Numbered from the stretch's first letter, positions 18,323 through 26,801 are shown. The stretch: DNA of 64,000 nucleotides from Sinohyriopsis cumingii (GCA_028554795.2 CM068826.1:103202602-103266601), one strand, 5' to 3'. Program-made: numbers and translations. Notes: a model not told the origin generated them from the sequence alone.

Positions 18323-18939
18323 TGGAAGGACGAAAACTAGCTTTAGTGCCTTACAAACGATGGATGCAATACCATCGGTGGCAAGAACAACGCACCCCGC
18401 ATTTACCTCCCAATCCCAATTTGAGCGAGATGTCATAGTTACAACACGAATTGCAGTCCTTGATGGATCGCCAAGATTTGTCCGAAACAGAAAAATCGCA
18501 AAAGTACGGTCAACTCTTGCAACGATTGCAACTCTTTCACCAGAAAGCTTTAGACGAAACAGCTCTACCCACTTTGAAAGATTTTAAGACCTTGATGAAA
18601 AGTCCAGCACCATCACCAGTACCAGTACCAGTACCAGAGGTCAAGACAGAAAAAGGAAAAGAAGAAGAAGGGTTTCAAACTCCACCAGAAAAAGTACAGA
18701 AGTTAACAACACCACCTACCTCCAGAATTGGATGGATTAAAAAGATGATGGCCACCCCTTCTTCATCACAAGAGAAAAAGAAAGTGAAGACAGAAGTGAA
18801 ACAAGAACCGATATCCCCTGCTCAGACATCCTCCTCCTCTTCAACACCTATTGCCGGTCGCACACGCAAAGCATTGCAATCCAAGAAAATACCCCAAGAG
18901 AAAAAGAGTAGCCTCTTCCAAGAGTGGGTGCCTTATTAA
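18323..18939 (+). pseudogene. Core-like protein interrupted by one stop codon
   Basis: Begins MEGRKLALVPYKRWMQYHRW and has an in-frame TAG at 18436, after about 38 codons, then continues open to 18939 (DLSETEKSQKYGQLLQRLQLFHQKAL, then a P/S/T/K-rich tail). Polinton-2 carries an intact 235-aa version at 52844-52137. The LxLVP N-terminus and the DxSLxxxEKxxxYxxxLQR block recur in other Polinton/adintovirus genomes as an uncharacterised virion-type protein. A downstream ATG at 18451 could allow a truncated product. Confidence 0.7.
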
Positions 18940-18959
18940 GACACCAATCAACACAAAAA

Positions 18960-20072
18960 ATGGAAAAAGTCTTAGCTAGCATTTACTACGATCCCTCCCA
19001 TCCTGCAGGTTACGCAGGAGTTCAAAAATTGTATCGTGCTGCCAAAACGCAACTGAAAAGTCTCCGTTTACCTCAAGTGCAACGATGGTTACAAGAACAA
19101 GCTACCTACACTTTACACAAACCCATTCGACGCAAGTTTGCCAGAAGTCGTACCCGAGTGGAAGGCATCGATCATCAATGGCAAGCCGATTTAGCCGATG
19201 TCTCTCATTTGGCCAGCTACAATCGTGGCTACAAATATTTGTTTTGTGTCATCGACGTCTTTTCCAAATTTGCCTGGGTCGTGCCCTTGACTTCCAAATC
19301 CAGCAGCGAGTTAGTGCGAGCCCTACAACGGGTGTTGAAACAAAGCGGTCGTCACCCTCTTCGATGGCAACCTGACAAAGGCACCGAATTTCTGAACCAA
19401 GCTTTCCAAAAAGAATTAAAGAAACGTGACATTCATTTTTTAACCACCGAGAATCCCGAAACCAACGCCAGCATCGTGGAACGTTTTCAACGCACATTGA
19501 AAGAACGCATGTGGAAATATTTTACGCATCACCACACTCTGAAGTACATCGACATCTTACCGCACCTGGTGCAAGCGTACAACCAATCTTACCATCGAAG
19601 CATTGGACGTGCCCCGCAAGACGTGACTCCCGAGAACGAAGTGTTGGTGTTTGAGCGCCTGTTTGGTACGTCCCCGACGAGGGCTGTCCCCAAGAAAAGT
19701 GGAGAGTTGACCGTAGGAGATTGGGTGCGCATTGGCAAAACCAAACGCACTTTCGACAAAGGTTACTTACCTAACTGGACGACCGAACTGTTTCGCGTCA
19801 CTGGACGAGTGCATGGCCGTCATCCTGCCGTCTATAAATTGGAAGACATGAACGGAGAAGTGCTCAAAGGAACGTTTTATTTACCCGAATTACAACGTGT
19901 CACCAAAAAAGAAGACGACGTGTACGACATCGAAAGCATTCTCGAACGCAGAACCCGTAAAGTGGGCAAACGACGTGTCAAAGAAGTCAAAGTACGTTGG
20001 AAAGGATATCTACCCAGTTTCGATTCTTGGATCGACGCTTCGCAAGTCATCGACTATAAAAAGAAGAAGTGA
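18960..20072 (+). CDS. INT: Retroviral-type integrase with chromodomain
   Basis: 371-aa integrase that inserts the element's ends into the genome. The N-terminus is a helical GxxKLYRxAK-type domain without a full HHCC finger. The catalytic core has D77 (WQADLAD), D139 (WQPDKGTEF) and E174 (ASIVERFQ), a DD35E arrangement. The C-terminal ~50 residues are a chromodomain (YDIESILERR...VRWKGYLPSFDSWI), which may direct it to modified histones. In place of the usual TDxGTEF, this copy has PDKGTEF; Polinton-2 has TDKGTEF. The start at MEKVLASIYYDP is shared by both elements. It is open here and broken in Polinton-2. Confidence 0.92.
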   Translation: MEKVLASIYYDPSHPAGYAGVQKLYRAAKTQLKSLRLPQVQRWLQEQATYTLHKPIRRKFARSRTRVEGIDHQWQADLADVSHLASYNRGYKYLFCVIDVFSKFAWVVPLTSKSSSELVRALQRVLKQSGRHPLRWQPDKGTEFLNQAFQKELKKRDIHFLTTENPETNASIVERFQRTLKERMWKYFTHHHTLKYIDILPHLVQAYNQSYHRSIGRAPQDVTPENEVLVFERLFGTSPTRAVPKKSGELTVGDWVRIGKTKRTFDKGYLPNWTTELFRVTGRVHGRHPAVYKLEDMNGEVLKGTFYLPELQRVTKKEDDVYDIESILERRTRKVGKRRVKEVKVRWKGYLPSFDSWIDASQVIDYKKKK

Positions 20073-20077
20073 CCATC

Positions 20078-20497
20078 ATGCCCTTTCACACATCAGACGC
20101 AGCTACGTCGACCACTCCCTCTTCACCCAGTTCTTCTGTGCAAGATTTACAAAAACAACCCTTGTGGGTGTGGTGTGGAGAACGTGTGCCTAAAACGCAA
20201 ATCGTCTTTTTCTGCCAAATCTTCGTGGTGTATTGTGTCATCGGGGCAGCCATTGCCAATTTGAGTTTGCAACAAGGAGACAAACAATTGTGGACCATTT
20301 TATTGAGCAGTTGCATCGGTTACCTGCTTCCCAATCCCTCCCTGAAATTCTCCTCGAACGGGAACCACGGGAACCTTGTGTCCAGTGCCAGTGTCAGTCA
20401 CCAGTCCAACCACAACCAGAACCCCATTTTGGGCGGAGACACGCCTCTGACGTCCAGTATTATCCCCTCGGACATCCACAGAACTCTGGAATTATGA
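20078..20497 (+). CDS. Two-helix membrane protein conserved in Polintons
   Basis: 139-aa protein with an S/T-rich N-terminus, a WCGERVPKTQIVFFCQ motif, two hydrophobic helices at about 45-65 (IVFFCQIFVVYCVIGAAIANL) and 72-88 (LWTILLSSCIGYLLPNP), and a polar C-tail. Similar KTxxxFxCQ...LWxxLLSSxxGYLLPNP proteins occur in many animal Polintons/adintoviruses, always without assigned function; membrane insertion in entry or assembly is plausible. Its stop overlaps the next start in ATGA at 20494-20497. It is intact in Polinton-2. Confidence 0.72.
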   Translation: MPFHTSDAATSTTPSSPSSSVQDLQKQPLWVWCGERVPKTQIVFFCQIFVVYCVIGAAIANLSLQQGDKQLWTILLSSCIGYLLPNPSLKFSSNGNHGNLVSSASVSHQSNHNQNPILGGDTPLTSSIIPSDIHRTLEL

Positions 20498-21426
20498 GTC
20501 ACCAAAACCAATTTTACTTAACCTTACCCAGTGACAGTTCCATGGAGGTGTTTCCCCACAACACGTTGTGCTGTTACACGGCCAAATTACCTCAGGCCAT
20601 CCCCTTAGATCACGAAGCCCATTGGGAAGTGGCTTTAGTAGAAATGATTCACCCGACCCAAGTTCTCAATGTCCTTCCCAATCAAAATTTTTTTACGGTG
20701 GAAGTTCATGACGTGCCATTGCAACAGGAATTGAATAAGAGAACCATACCTGACAAGAAAATCTATAATGACAGCACTAAAACGTGGACCTACCACTTGT
20801 TCATTCCCGCAGGCTATTATTTTAGTGGTCATCATTTGGTCAGCGCCGTAGCCTCCAGGTTTAATGGCGTGTTTGGGAAAGCTTTTGAGCAGGTCAAGAA
20901 CAAAAGTGTCACCATGGAGTACCACAAAGTAGCTCGTCGCTTCTTGATGAAATTTGAGCAGAGTAAAATCGTGACCATTTTATTTTGTCCTGAATTGTTT
21001 GACATGTTAGGCGGTGACATGGAGCTGAGGAAGAAAGTAGAACAAAAACCCGATTCATCAGGCATTTTCGACAACGAGACTTTTGCCAAGTATTTTCGTA
21101 CCCCGGTAGAACTGAACCAAGGACTGAATTTGATCTTTGTGTACTCCGATGTGGTGGAGTACAACATAGTGGGACACACCTCCGTGCCGTTACTGCGTGT
21201 CATTCCTTTCAAAGTGGATTCTGCCACGCTCGCTGACGAGGAAGGTGGAAACACTTATCACGTCCACCGCGAATTTGTCCATCCTCACTATTTGCCTGTC
21301 AGCAAGTCGTATTTGGACACGGTCAACATTACTATAAAAGGTGATTTGGGACAAAATATTCCATTCACCAAAGGAAAAGTCACGGTGAAACTCCATTTTC
21401 GAAAACGGTTCTCTCACGACTCGTAA
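20494..21426 (+). CDS. Penton-like minor capsid protein
   Basis: 310-aa protein starting MSHQNQFYLTLPSDSSMEVFP. The FYLTLPSNSS...N..xxxxTxLPxxIxL opening followed by W.VALxEI.xP is typical of the Polinton minor capsid (single jelly-roll penton) protein, which sits at the fivefold vertices. It lies between the two-helix membrane protein and the pVI-like gene, the usual order. The start is set by the ATGA overlap and by the identical start in Polinton-2 (50590). It is intact in both elements. Confidence 0.82.
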   Translation: MSHQNQFYLTLPSDSSMEVFPHNTLCCYTAKLPQAIPLDHEAHWEVALVEMIHPTQVLNVLPNQNFFTVEVHDVPLQQELNKRTIPDKKIYNDSTKTWTYHLFIPAGYYFSGHHLVSAVASRFNGVFGKAFEQVKNKSVTMEYHKVARRFLMKFEQSKIVTILFCPELFDMLGGDMELRKKVEQKPDSSGIFDNETFAKYFRTPVELNQGLNLIFVYSDVVEYNIVGHTSVPLLRVIPFKVDSATLADEEGGNTYHVHREFVHPHYLPVSKSYLDTVNITIKGDLGQNIPFTKGKVTVKLHFRKRFSHDS

Positions 21427-21433
21427 GTAAGTC

Positions 21434-21850
21434 ATGTATCCAGTGTACCAAGGGGTTGCACGACAGCGAGGACACGGTTTAGGAGACATGTTAAAATCGG
21501 CCTTTCGTTCGGTGGCTCCGGTGTTGAAACCGATGGTGACACGCGGATTGCATGCCTTGAAAGTTGCGGCACTGACGCAAGGCAAAGAATTTCTCCAAAA
21601 TGTCATCATCGACAAACAAAACCCTAAAGAAGCCTTCATGAGGGCAGGCAAAAATGTCCTGCTGCAAACGGGTAAAGACATTTTAGGCCTACGAGACACA
21701 CCTATAAATGCCCTGCACGCTACCGAGTCAGGCATTCAGCAAGGACAAGGCAGAAAGAGACGACGAAGAAAACACCCTTTCACCAGACTTCAAGCTAGAA
21801 AGGCCAAGAAAAGAAGAACCGTTCGAGACTTAGACGTTTTCGATTATTGA
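21434..21850 (+). CDS. pVI-like capsid-interior protein
   Basis: 138-aa basic protein. The N-terminus has GHGLGDMLKSAFRSVAPVL, an amphipathic helix after a Gly pair like that of adenovirus protein VI and its Polinton counterparts. The middle is ALTQGKEFLQNVIIDKQNPKEA and the C-terminus is an Arg/Lys block (RKRRRRKH, RKAKKRR). In adenovirus this protein lines the capsid interior and disrupts membranes; the same role is inferred here. It lies between penton and major capsid genes. The Polinton-2 copy has a stop at codon 6. Confidence 0.7.
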   Translation: MYPVYQGVARQRGHGLGDMLKSAFRSVAPVLKPMVTRGLHALKVAALTQGKEFLQNVIIDKQNPKEAFMRAGKNVLLQTGKDILGLRDTPINALHATESGIQQGQGRKRRRRKHPFTRLQARKAKKRRTVRDLDVFDY

Positions 21851-21878
21851 GAAAGAACAAAAAAAAAAAACAGAAAAA

Positions 21879-23189
21879 ATGATGCACCGAGAGTCTTGCG
21901 CTTGTTCCAAAACGGAACTGGATCTGTTTGCCATGCCCCCCACCATGATGACCATGCAAGAATCTCAGTGGGTGGAATTTCACCCCGTCTCCTCATTGAC
22001 CGATTCCGCTCCCATCGAGTTTGAAATCAAAGGACAGCCCGAAGATTACATCGATCTGAATAACAGTTACTTGTACTTGAAAGTCCAAGTTCTAGATAAG
22101 GATGGTACTGGAGTAGAAGACAGTGAGAATATAGCTCCCGTCAACAATTTCATGCATTCCTTGTTCAGCTCAGTGGATTTGTACTTGAATAACAAACTAG
22201 TCAGCAGCAGCATGGATACATACCCTTATCGTGCCTACCTGGAAAATCTCTTGACGTACGGAATAGATGCCAAGGATACTCATCTCAATGCCTGTGTGCT
22301 GTGGGAACCTGACGAAGCGGGCAAGTTCGACACAATGGATGGAAGCAATTCCGCCTTTGAGCAAAGAGAAATCAAAATCTTAGAGAACAAGAGTTTAGAA
22401 CTGATGGATCGTTTGCATTTGGACATGTGGTTGCAAGAGAAATATTTGCTGAACGGGGTGAATGTTCGCTTGAGACTGAATCGCAGCAGTACCGCTTTCC
22501 ATTTGTTGGCTGATACTAATAAGACTGGCATTCCTAAAAGCAAAATTTTAGAGGCCAAACTCTACGTACGACGCGTGGAAGTGTTACCCAAAGTGGGTAA
22601 CGACATCAGTCAAACGTTGAGCAGAACGACCGCCAAGTATCCCATACGACGTGTGGAAGTGAAAACATTCACCATTTCTGCTGGACAGCATTCCATGATC
22701 GAAGATCATCTGTTTCAAGGACAGTTACCCAAACGTTTAATCCTCGGTATGGTCCTGAATTCAGCCTTCAACGGAGCCTTCGGTGAAAATCCTTTCAACT
22801 TTCAACACTTCAACGTGAAGAAAATCGAAGTCAGTCGCGATGGCAAGACCTTGTGTACCCGACCTTTCGAACCTGACTTTAGTGACAAGAAGATGAATTA
22901 CTTGAGATCGTACTTGTCCCTGTACGAAGCCACCGGTCAGTTAGGAACCAACACCAGTCATGGCATTACTTACGAAGATTACGCAGGAGGCTATGCTTTG
23001 TGGGCTTTCGATTTCACTCCAGACCAAGGCAGCGACGAGGGACATTTCCACCCTATAAAATCTGGCCAGATTCGTGTGGAACTTCAGTTTGCAGAAGAAC
23101 TGAAAAAGACAGTGAACGTCATCCTGTATGCAGAATTCGATAATACGATAGAAATCAACAGTTTGAGAGAAGTCATTCTAGATTACTAG
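21879..23189 (+). CDS. Major capsid protein, double jelly-roll
   Basis: 436-aa hexon-like protein. Recognised by FAMPPTMMTMQESQWVEF, by IEFEIKGQPEDYIDLNNSYLYLKV (the typical start of the first jelly roll), by VDLYLNNKLVS..DTYPYRAYLENLLTYG, and by a second roll containing YPIRRVEVKTFTI and the C-terminal ALWAFDFTPDQGSDEGHFHPIKSGQIRVELQF. Position after the pVI-like gene and length fit Polinton capsid proteins. It is fully open here, unlike the Polinton-2 copy, which has one nonsense codon. An 8-residue CxC segment near the N-terminus (ESCACSK) is unusual. Confidence 0.9.
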   Translation: MMHRESCACSKTELDLFAMPPTMMTMQESQWVEFHPVSSLTDSAPIEFEIKGQPEDYIDLNNSYLYLKVQVLDKDGTGVEDSENIAPVNNFMHSLFSSVDLYLNNKLVSSSMDTYPYRAYLENLLTYGIDAKDTHLNACVLWEPDEAGKFDTMDGSNSAFEQREIKILENKSLELMDRLHLDMWLQEKYLLNGVNVRLRLNRSSTAFHLLADTNKTGIPKSKILEAKLYVRRVEVLPKVGNDISQTLSRTTAKYPIRRVEVKTFTISAGQHSMIEDHLFQGQLPKRLILGMVLNSAFNGAFGENPFNFQHFNVKKIEVSRDGKTLCTRPFEPDFSDKKMNYLRSYLSLYEATGQLGTNTSHGITYEDYAGGYALWAFDFTPDQGSDEGHFHPIKSGQIRVELQFAEELKKTVNVILYAEFDNTIEINSLREVILDY

Positions 23190-23194
23190 AAACC

Positions 23195-23701
23195 ATGGAA
23201 GACTGTTATCCCTCTTTACCTAGTGGAGAAACTTTGGACATGGAATGTGAGGAGACCGTGGAAAAAGAAGAATCCCAAGACAAAGACGAAGAAGATATCA
23301 TAATGAAGTCAAGATGGCCAGAACAAGAAGCCCATTTAGTCTCCTGTTTTGCTAAACACTTGGTCGAAAAAATAACAGAATTGATCAAAAAGAATTGCTA
23401 TGGATGTCAAAACGATCATCCCAGTCAAATTCAACACGATAAATGCCTGATGTTGAGTCAAGAAGAAAAATTGGACGAGTATCTGGACGAAGCTTGGAGT
23501 CTCATCTCGGACAAAGACGTGTTGCACCAGTGGTATAAAGACTTGCGTGAACATTCTTGTCCACCATTAACCACTCAAGAGATCCATCGTATCGAAGCTC
23601 TCCTAAATCAGAGTGAGGAAACAGAACGAATAACCGTTTATTCGTCAGACATTTTCAAGCAAAAAGTCAGGATCGAATTGACGACTTATTATTACCTGTG
23701 A
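23195..23701 (+). CDS. CYGC-motif protein of Polintons, unknown
   Basis: 168-aa acidic protein, starting 5 bp after the capsid stop. The signature is KKNCYGCQNDHPSQIQHDKC at about residues 66-85, which recurs in many Polinton/adintovirus proteins found next to the capsid gene. The Cys/His spacing suggests a metal site. The remainder is helical (LSQEEKLDEYLDEAWSLI). No enzymatic motif is seen. The Polinton-2 copy carries several stops. Confidence 0.65.
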   Translation: MEDCYPSLPSGETLDMECEETVEKEESQDKDEEDIIMKSRWPEQEAHLVSCFAKHLVEKITELIKKNCYGCQNDHPSQIQHDKCLMLSQEEKLDEYLDEAWSLISDKDVLHQWYKDLREHSCPPLTTQEIHRIEALLNQSEETERITVYSSDIFKQKVRIELTTYYYL

Positions 23702-23721
23702 AGAAGAAAAAAACCACACAA

Positions 23722-24282
23722 ATGGATACCTGGGAACTTTATTACCTTTTGAACCACAGTTCGTATACGGCTTCTTGGAATCCTGTCGTCTGTGCTAAAG
23801 ATGAACTCCCTCATCGCAAACCTAAAGACCATCAAGCTTACGTGATCAACACGGACGACAGTCATCTCCCAGGAACCCACTGGGTAGCCGTCTACTTTCC
23901 TCAAGAAGGATGTGTGGAATATTTCGATTCGTACGGATTGCCCCCTTTGGAAGACGATATCATTGACTTTATGAGAAGAAATGCTCAAACCACCCGATTC
24001 AATAATGTGAAATTACAAGGCACAGATTCCTTGGTGTGTGGACAGTACTGTGTGTATTTTCTGCATCATCGCAGCCTGGGCTATTCCTTAGAACATTTAG
24101 TGACTCATTTTGATCCTCGTTCTTCTACTAGAAACTATGTGAAAGTAGATCGATGGTTCTGTGACCATTATGCTTATCTTTTGTCTCAAGCTAGGAAACG
24201 TAGTGTCCATCAATGGCCTAATGATTTCCAACAGTGGAAATCACAATTTCATTCACAACGTTGTCAGCCCTGTTCAAAGTAG
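23722..24282 (+). CDS. PRO: Adenain-like cysteine protease
   Basis: 186-aa maturation protease of the Ulp1/adenain type. Catalytic residues are visible: H53 (GTHWVAVYF), D69 (EYFDSYG), Q99 (VKLQGTDS) and C110 (CGQYCVYFLHH). It probably cleaves capsid-associated precursors. The start is the ATG at MDTWELYYLL; the upstream frame opens only with a GTG. The Polinton-2 homologue (47361-46801) is intact and nearly identical. AATAAA at 24394 follows, so this gene ends the right-hand core block. Confidence 0.9.
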   Translation: MDTWELYYLLNHSSYTASWNPVVCAKDELPHRKPKDHQAYVINTDDSHLPGTHWVAVYFPQEGCVEYFDSYGLPPLEDDIIDFMRRNAQTTRFNNVKLQGTDSLVCGQYCVYFLHHRSLGYSLEHLVTHFDPRSSTRNYVKVDRWFCDHYAYLLSQARKRSVHQWPNDFQQWKSQFHSQRCQPCSK

Positions 24283-24393
24283 ATTGTCCATTGAGAAAAA
24301 AATGTTTGTGATTTGAAAAAATTGTTAGATGTTATAGTGTTGGATTATTGTTAAAAAATGTTAGAGTTGATGTTTAGTGTTAAGTGATTTTTG

Positions 24394-24399
24394 AATAAA
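24394..24399 (+). terminator. AATAAA poly(A) signal after the core gene block
   Basis: AATAAA about 112 bp after the protease stop. Polinton-2 keeps it at 46685-46690 on the minus strand. No stem-loop is present here, unlike the accessory genes further right. Confidence 0.6.
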
Positions 24400-24526
24400 A
24401 AATGTTGAGTTTTGAAAAAAATGCCTTTGTGGTTTGTTTAGCTATAAGAATGTTGGATTGATGCTCTTTGATTTCTTACTATCCCTCTCATGACACTCAC
24501 TGAACGTTGCGGCTCGAAAACCGTGT

Positions 24527-24562
24527 GGGGGATGTTTTCCTTCACGTCCGCGCTTTGACTTT
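24527..24562 (+). promoter_or_regulatory. Accessory-gene promoter repeat, copy 1
   Basis: GGG then GATGTTTTCCTTCACGTC then CGCGCTTT, with TTTAAG downstream as a weak TATA. It lies 58 bp before the poly-Q gene ATG. The same block precedes each of the other right-end accessory genes and is seen at seven sites in the two elements. Confidence 0.65.
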
Positions 24563-24619
24563 AAGAACCGGGGTTGTTTCTAGTCTAACCATCCATTGTC
24601 GACTCATCCTCCTAAGAAG

Positions 24620-24979
24620 ATGTGCTCCAAACTAGCTAAACTCAACGAAGCCTACGTGAATTTGCATAGGGTCAGACACAGTCTGATACCGAAGCCAGAA
24701 GAAATAGAGAATGTGAGAATGTTAAAAATCACTGAAGACCTAATAGAAGAGCTCTTCAGAGAAGAAGTGAACAGGGAAAAAGAAGAATGGACAGAGAAGT
24801 ACAGACTTCAGAGACAGCAGCAACAGCAACAACAACAACAACAGCAGCAGCAACCTGAACCTGACAGAGGCTTTGTCGATTGCCGTATCGACACTAAAGA
24901 GTTCTTCTTCTCTTTCCGAAGAAGCAGACCTATCGCCAGAAAGTCTATCCTCAGAGGACATCGCATTCTTAGAAACTAA
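24620..24979 (+). CDS. Poly-Q coiled-coil accessory protein
   Basis: 119-aa protein starting MCSKLAKLNEAYVNLHRVRHSL. It has acidic/basic helices (EDLIEELFREEVNREKEEW), a run of 13-14 glutamines, and a C-terminus with FFFSFRRSRP. The N-terminal SKLxKLxExxxxLxxxRxxL pattern recurs in the next accessory gene. The Polinton-2 copy (46465-46094) is intact with a longer Q run. A promoter repeat lies upstream and a histone-type stem-loop 30 bp downstream. Confidence 0.65.
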   Translation: MCSKLAKLNEAYVNLHRVRHSLIPKPEEIENVRMLKITEDLIEELFREEVNREKEEWTEKYRLQRQQQQQQQQQQQQQPEPDRGFVDCRIDTKEFFFSFRRSRPIARKSILRGHRILRN

Positions 24980-25007
24980 AAAAAGAATGCCATAGCAAAA
25001 CAAAAAA

Positions 25008-25048
25008 ACAGCCCTTTTCAGGGCTACCCAATACTCTAGAAAAGAAAT
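25008..25048 (+). terminator. Histone-type 3' stem-loop plus purine tract
   Basis: Stem AGCCCT, loop TTTC, stem AGGGCT, then ACCCA and, about 14 nt on, AGAAAAGAAA. Compared with the hairpin at 8183 the outer pair is A-T instead of G-C, a compensatory change that keeps the stem. Confidence 0.8.
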
Positions 25049-25410
25049 AACGATCGATTTGCCAATGTGTGTGTGTGTGTGAGTGTGTGTGTAGGTGGAG
25101 TAGTGTGAAAATAAACACTAACTCTTTTTTAAAAAATGTGAGGGTATGTGTTTGAGTGTTTGTGTTAGTAAGTGATCAAGTAAGTTGGTATGGATAGTAG
25201 ATTAAAATGATGTCTTTTTGGTGTTTGAGGTGTATATTTGGAGTTAGAGTGGATTGCTTTGAGTATGTGGATAGTCTATTGAAGTGATTTATAAAAAATT
25301 TTAAAATAGTGATGGGTAGCATAAAAAAGTGAGTGAGTGTTTCTTTTAGGTCCGCGCGTTGTTGTTGTTTTAGGTTATGATCTAGGTAAGATCAATTTTA
25401 TGTTTTTTAG
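25049..25410. other. GT-rich non-coding spacer
   Basis: 362 bp of GT-rich DNA without a credible gene. It includes GTCCGCGCGTTGTTG near 25352 and a TTATGATCTAGGTAAGATC block near 25375 that recurs at about 26281, so part of the spacer is a duplicated promoter module. Confidence 0.5.
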
Positions 25411-25450
25411 GGGGGATGTTTTCCTTCACGTCCGCGCTTTCAGTATAAAT
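25411..25450 (+). promoter_or_regulatory. Accessory-gene promoter repeat, copy 2, with TATA
   Basis: GGGG, GATGTTTTCCTTCACGTC, CGCGCTTT and then TATAAAT at 25444, 54 bp before the ATG at 25504. Confidence 0.65.
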
Positions 25451-25503
25451 TGAAACTCGCTGGACAGTCTAGCTACCCTTGTTGATTGTTCAACACTAGA
25501 AAA

Positions 25504-25974
25504 ATGAGCAGCAGACTGAGTAAATTGATGGAACTTCAGATGCATCTGGAGTATGCCAGATGCCTCCTGAATGAGCTGGCTGCAGAGGCCCTTGTGGAAG
25601 AAGCCAGGATAAAACAAGAGGAAGAAGAAAGAAAACTGAAAGAAGAGGAAGAAAAAAAGAGAGAGATAAGGTCTCACGTGTTGATGATAAAGAAATGTGA
25701 GGTGAAGCCCTGGGTGATGGAACCTCCACAGGCAATGACTGCACCACAGCAGTTACAACCACAACAAGAGGTAATTGTTCATCCTCGAATGAGGAATAGA
25801 AGAGAAAGAAGACAAAGGGAAGAAGAAGAAGTGTTCACTATTCCGCAAACGGAGGAGTGGGATAGTGAAGCCACTCACCCCCCGTCAGCTCTTCCAACAA
25901 CTTCAGTCAATTGGACCAATGACTGGAGTAGGCGTTGTGTCTGTGGTGCCAGACCCGGAAGGTGCCACCATTAG
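25504..25974 (+). CDS. Coiled-coil accessory protein with RCVCGARPG tail
   Basis: 156-aa protein starting MSSRLSKLMELQMHLEYAR. Residues about 25-60 are Glu/Lys-rich coiled coil (EEARIKQEEEERKLKEEEEK), then a Q/R-rich middle and a conserved end, WDSEATHPPSAL...RCVCGARPG. It is a paralogue of the poly-Q gene by its N-terminus. The Polinton-2 copy (45301-44903) keeps both ends but has frame breaks between them. A promoter repeat lies upstream and a histone-type stem-loop downstream. Confidence 0.6.
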   Translation: MSSRLSKLMELQMHLEYARCLLNELAAEALVEEARIKQEEEERKLKEEEEKKREIRSHVLMIKKCEVKPWVMEPPQAMTAPQQLQPQQEVIVHPRMRNRRERRQREEEEVFTIPQTEEWDSEATHPPSALPTTSVNWTNDWSRRCVCGARPGRCHH

Positions 25975-25995
25975 CCAGGTGCCTCTGAAGTTCCA

Positions 25996-26040
25996 AAAAC
26001 AGTCCTTTTCAGGGCTACCCCAATACTCTAGAAAAGAAAT
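25996..26040 (+). terminator. Histone-type 3' stem-loop plus purine tract
   Basis: Stem AGTCCT, loop TTTC, stem AGGGCT (one T-G wobble), then ACCCC and AGAAAAGAAA. It follows the stop at 25974 by about 25 bp. Confidence 0.7.
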
Positions 26041-26240
26041 AACAATCAATTTGCCAATGTGTAGGTAGAGTAGTGTGATTATAAACACTAACTCTTTTTG
26101 AAAAAATGTGAGGGTATGTGTTTGTGTGTTTGTAAGAGCTCAGGTATGTTTGTGTGAATAGTAGATTATGGGTTTCTTTATTGTTTCTTAGAGTATGTGG
26201 AGAGTATAGTTTGGGTTTGATTATATGAAATGAGAAAAGT

Positions 26241-26269
26241 GGGGATGTTTTCCTTCACGTCCGCGCGTT
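26241..26269 (+). promoter_or_regulatory. Accessory-gene promoter repeat, copy 3
   Basis: GGG, GATGTTTTCCTTCACGTC and CGCGCGTT. No TATA follows at once; another copy with a TATA-like box follows 75 bp later, so this looks like a duplicated module. Confidence 0.6.
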
Positions 26270-26314
26270 GTTGTTTTTGGTTATGATCTAGGTAAGATCA
26301 ATTTTATGTTTTTA

Positions 26315-26353
26315 GGGGGATGTTTTCCATCACGTCCGCGCTTTTTGTATAAG
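26315..26353 (+). promoter_or_regulatory. Accessory-gene promoter repeat, copy 4, with TATA-like box
   Basis: GGGG, GATGTTTTCCATCACGTC (one base different) and CGCGCTTTTT, then GTATAAGAA at 26346, about 57 bp before the ATG at 26405. Confidence 0.6.
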
Positions 26354-26404
26354 AACCCACAGTATTCGTGGTTCAAACCATTCTGCAAAGAATAAAAAAA
26401 GAAG

Positions 26405-26791
26405 ATGGCTTCAAACCACCTTAACAAAATGGAAAAATTGCAAAACGTCATGGACAATTTAGGAATGTTTGAGCAAATGTTGGTTAACCTAAACGAGGAT
26501 CACTACTCATATAGTCCCCATAGAGTGAAGATGGAGATAAACAATTTACGAAAAATGAAGATAATCATCAGTGATCTGTTGAAAGAAATAAAGGAGGAGA
26601 AGGAGGATGAAGAGGAAAGGATAAGGATGAGAGAATGGAATGAAAAAATTGAAAAAGAAGAAGAAAATGAAAAGAGGAAGAAAGAAGAGGAGGAAGAGAA
26701 GAAGAAAGAAGAGGAGGAGAAGAAAAAAAAGAAAGAGAAGAAGAGTGTAGGAGATAAAATAAGAACTTGGTGGAGGAAAAGAAGAAATTAG
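26405..26791 (+). CDS. Coiled-coil accessory protein with Lys/Glu tail
   Basis: 128-aa protein starting MASNHLNKMEKLQNVMDNLGMFEQML. The segment SYSPHRVKMEINNLRK is strongly kept in Polinton-2 (35268-34936). The second half is an extreme E/K coiled coil (KKEEEEEKKKEEEEK) ending in basic residues. It is the outermost right gene, transcribed towards the TIR, whose hairpin lies 20 bp after the stop. Function unknown. Confidence 0.62.
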   Translation: MASNHLNKMEKLQNVMDNLGMFEQMLVNLNEDHYSYSPHRVKMEINNLRKMKIIISDLLKEIKEEKEDEEERIRMREWNEKIEKEEENEKRKKEEEEEKKKEEEEKKKKKEKKSVGDKIRTWWRKRRN

Positions 26792-26801
26792 AAGAAGAAG
26801 A

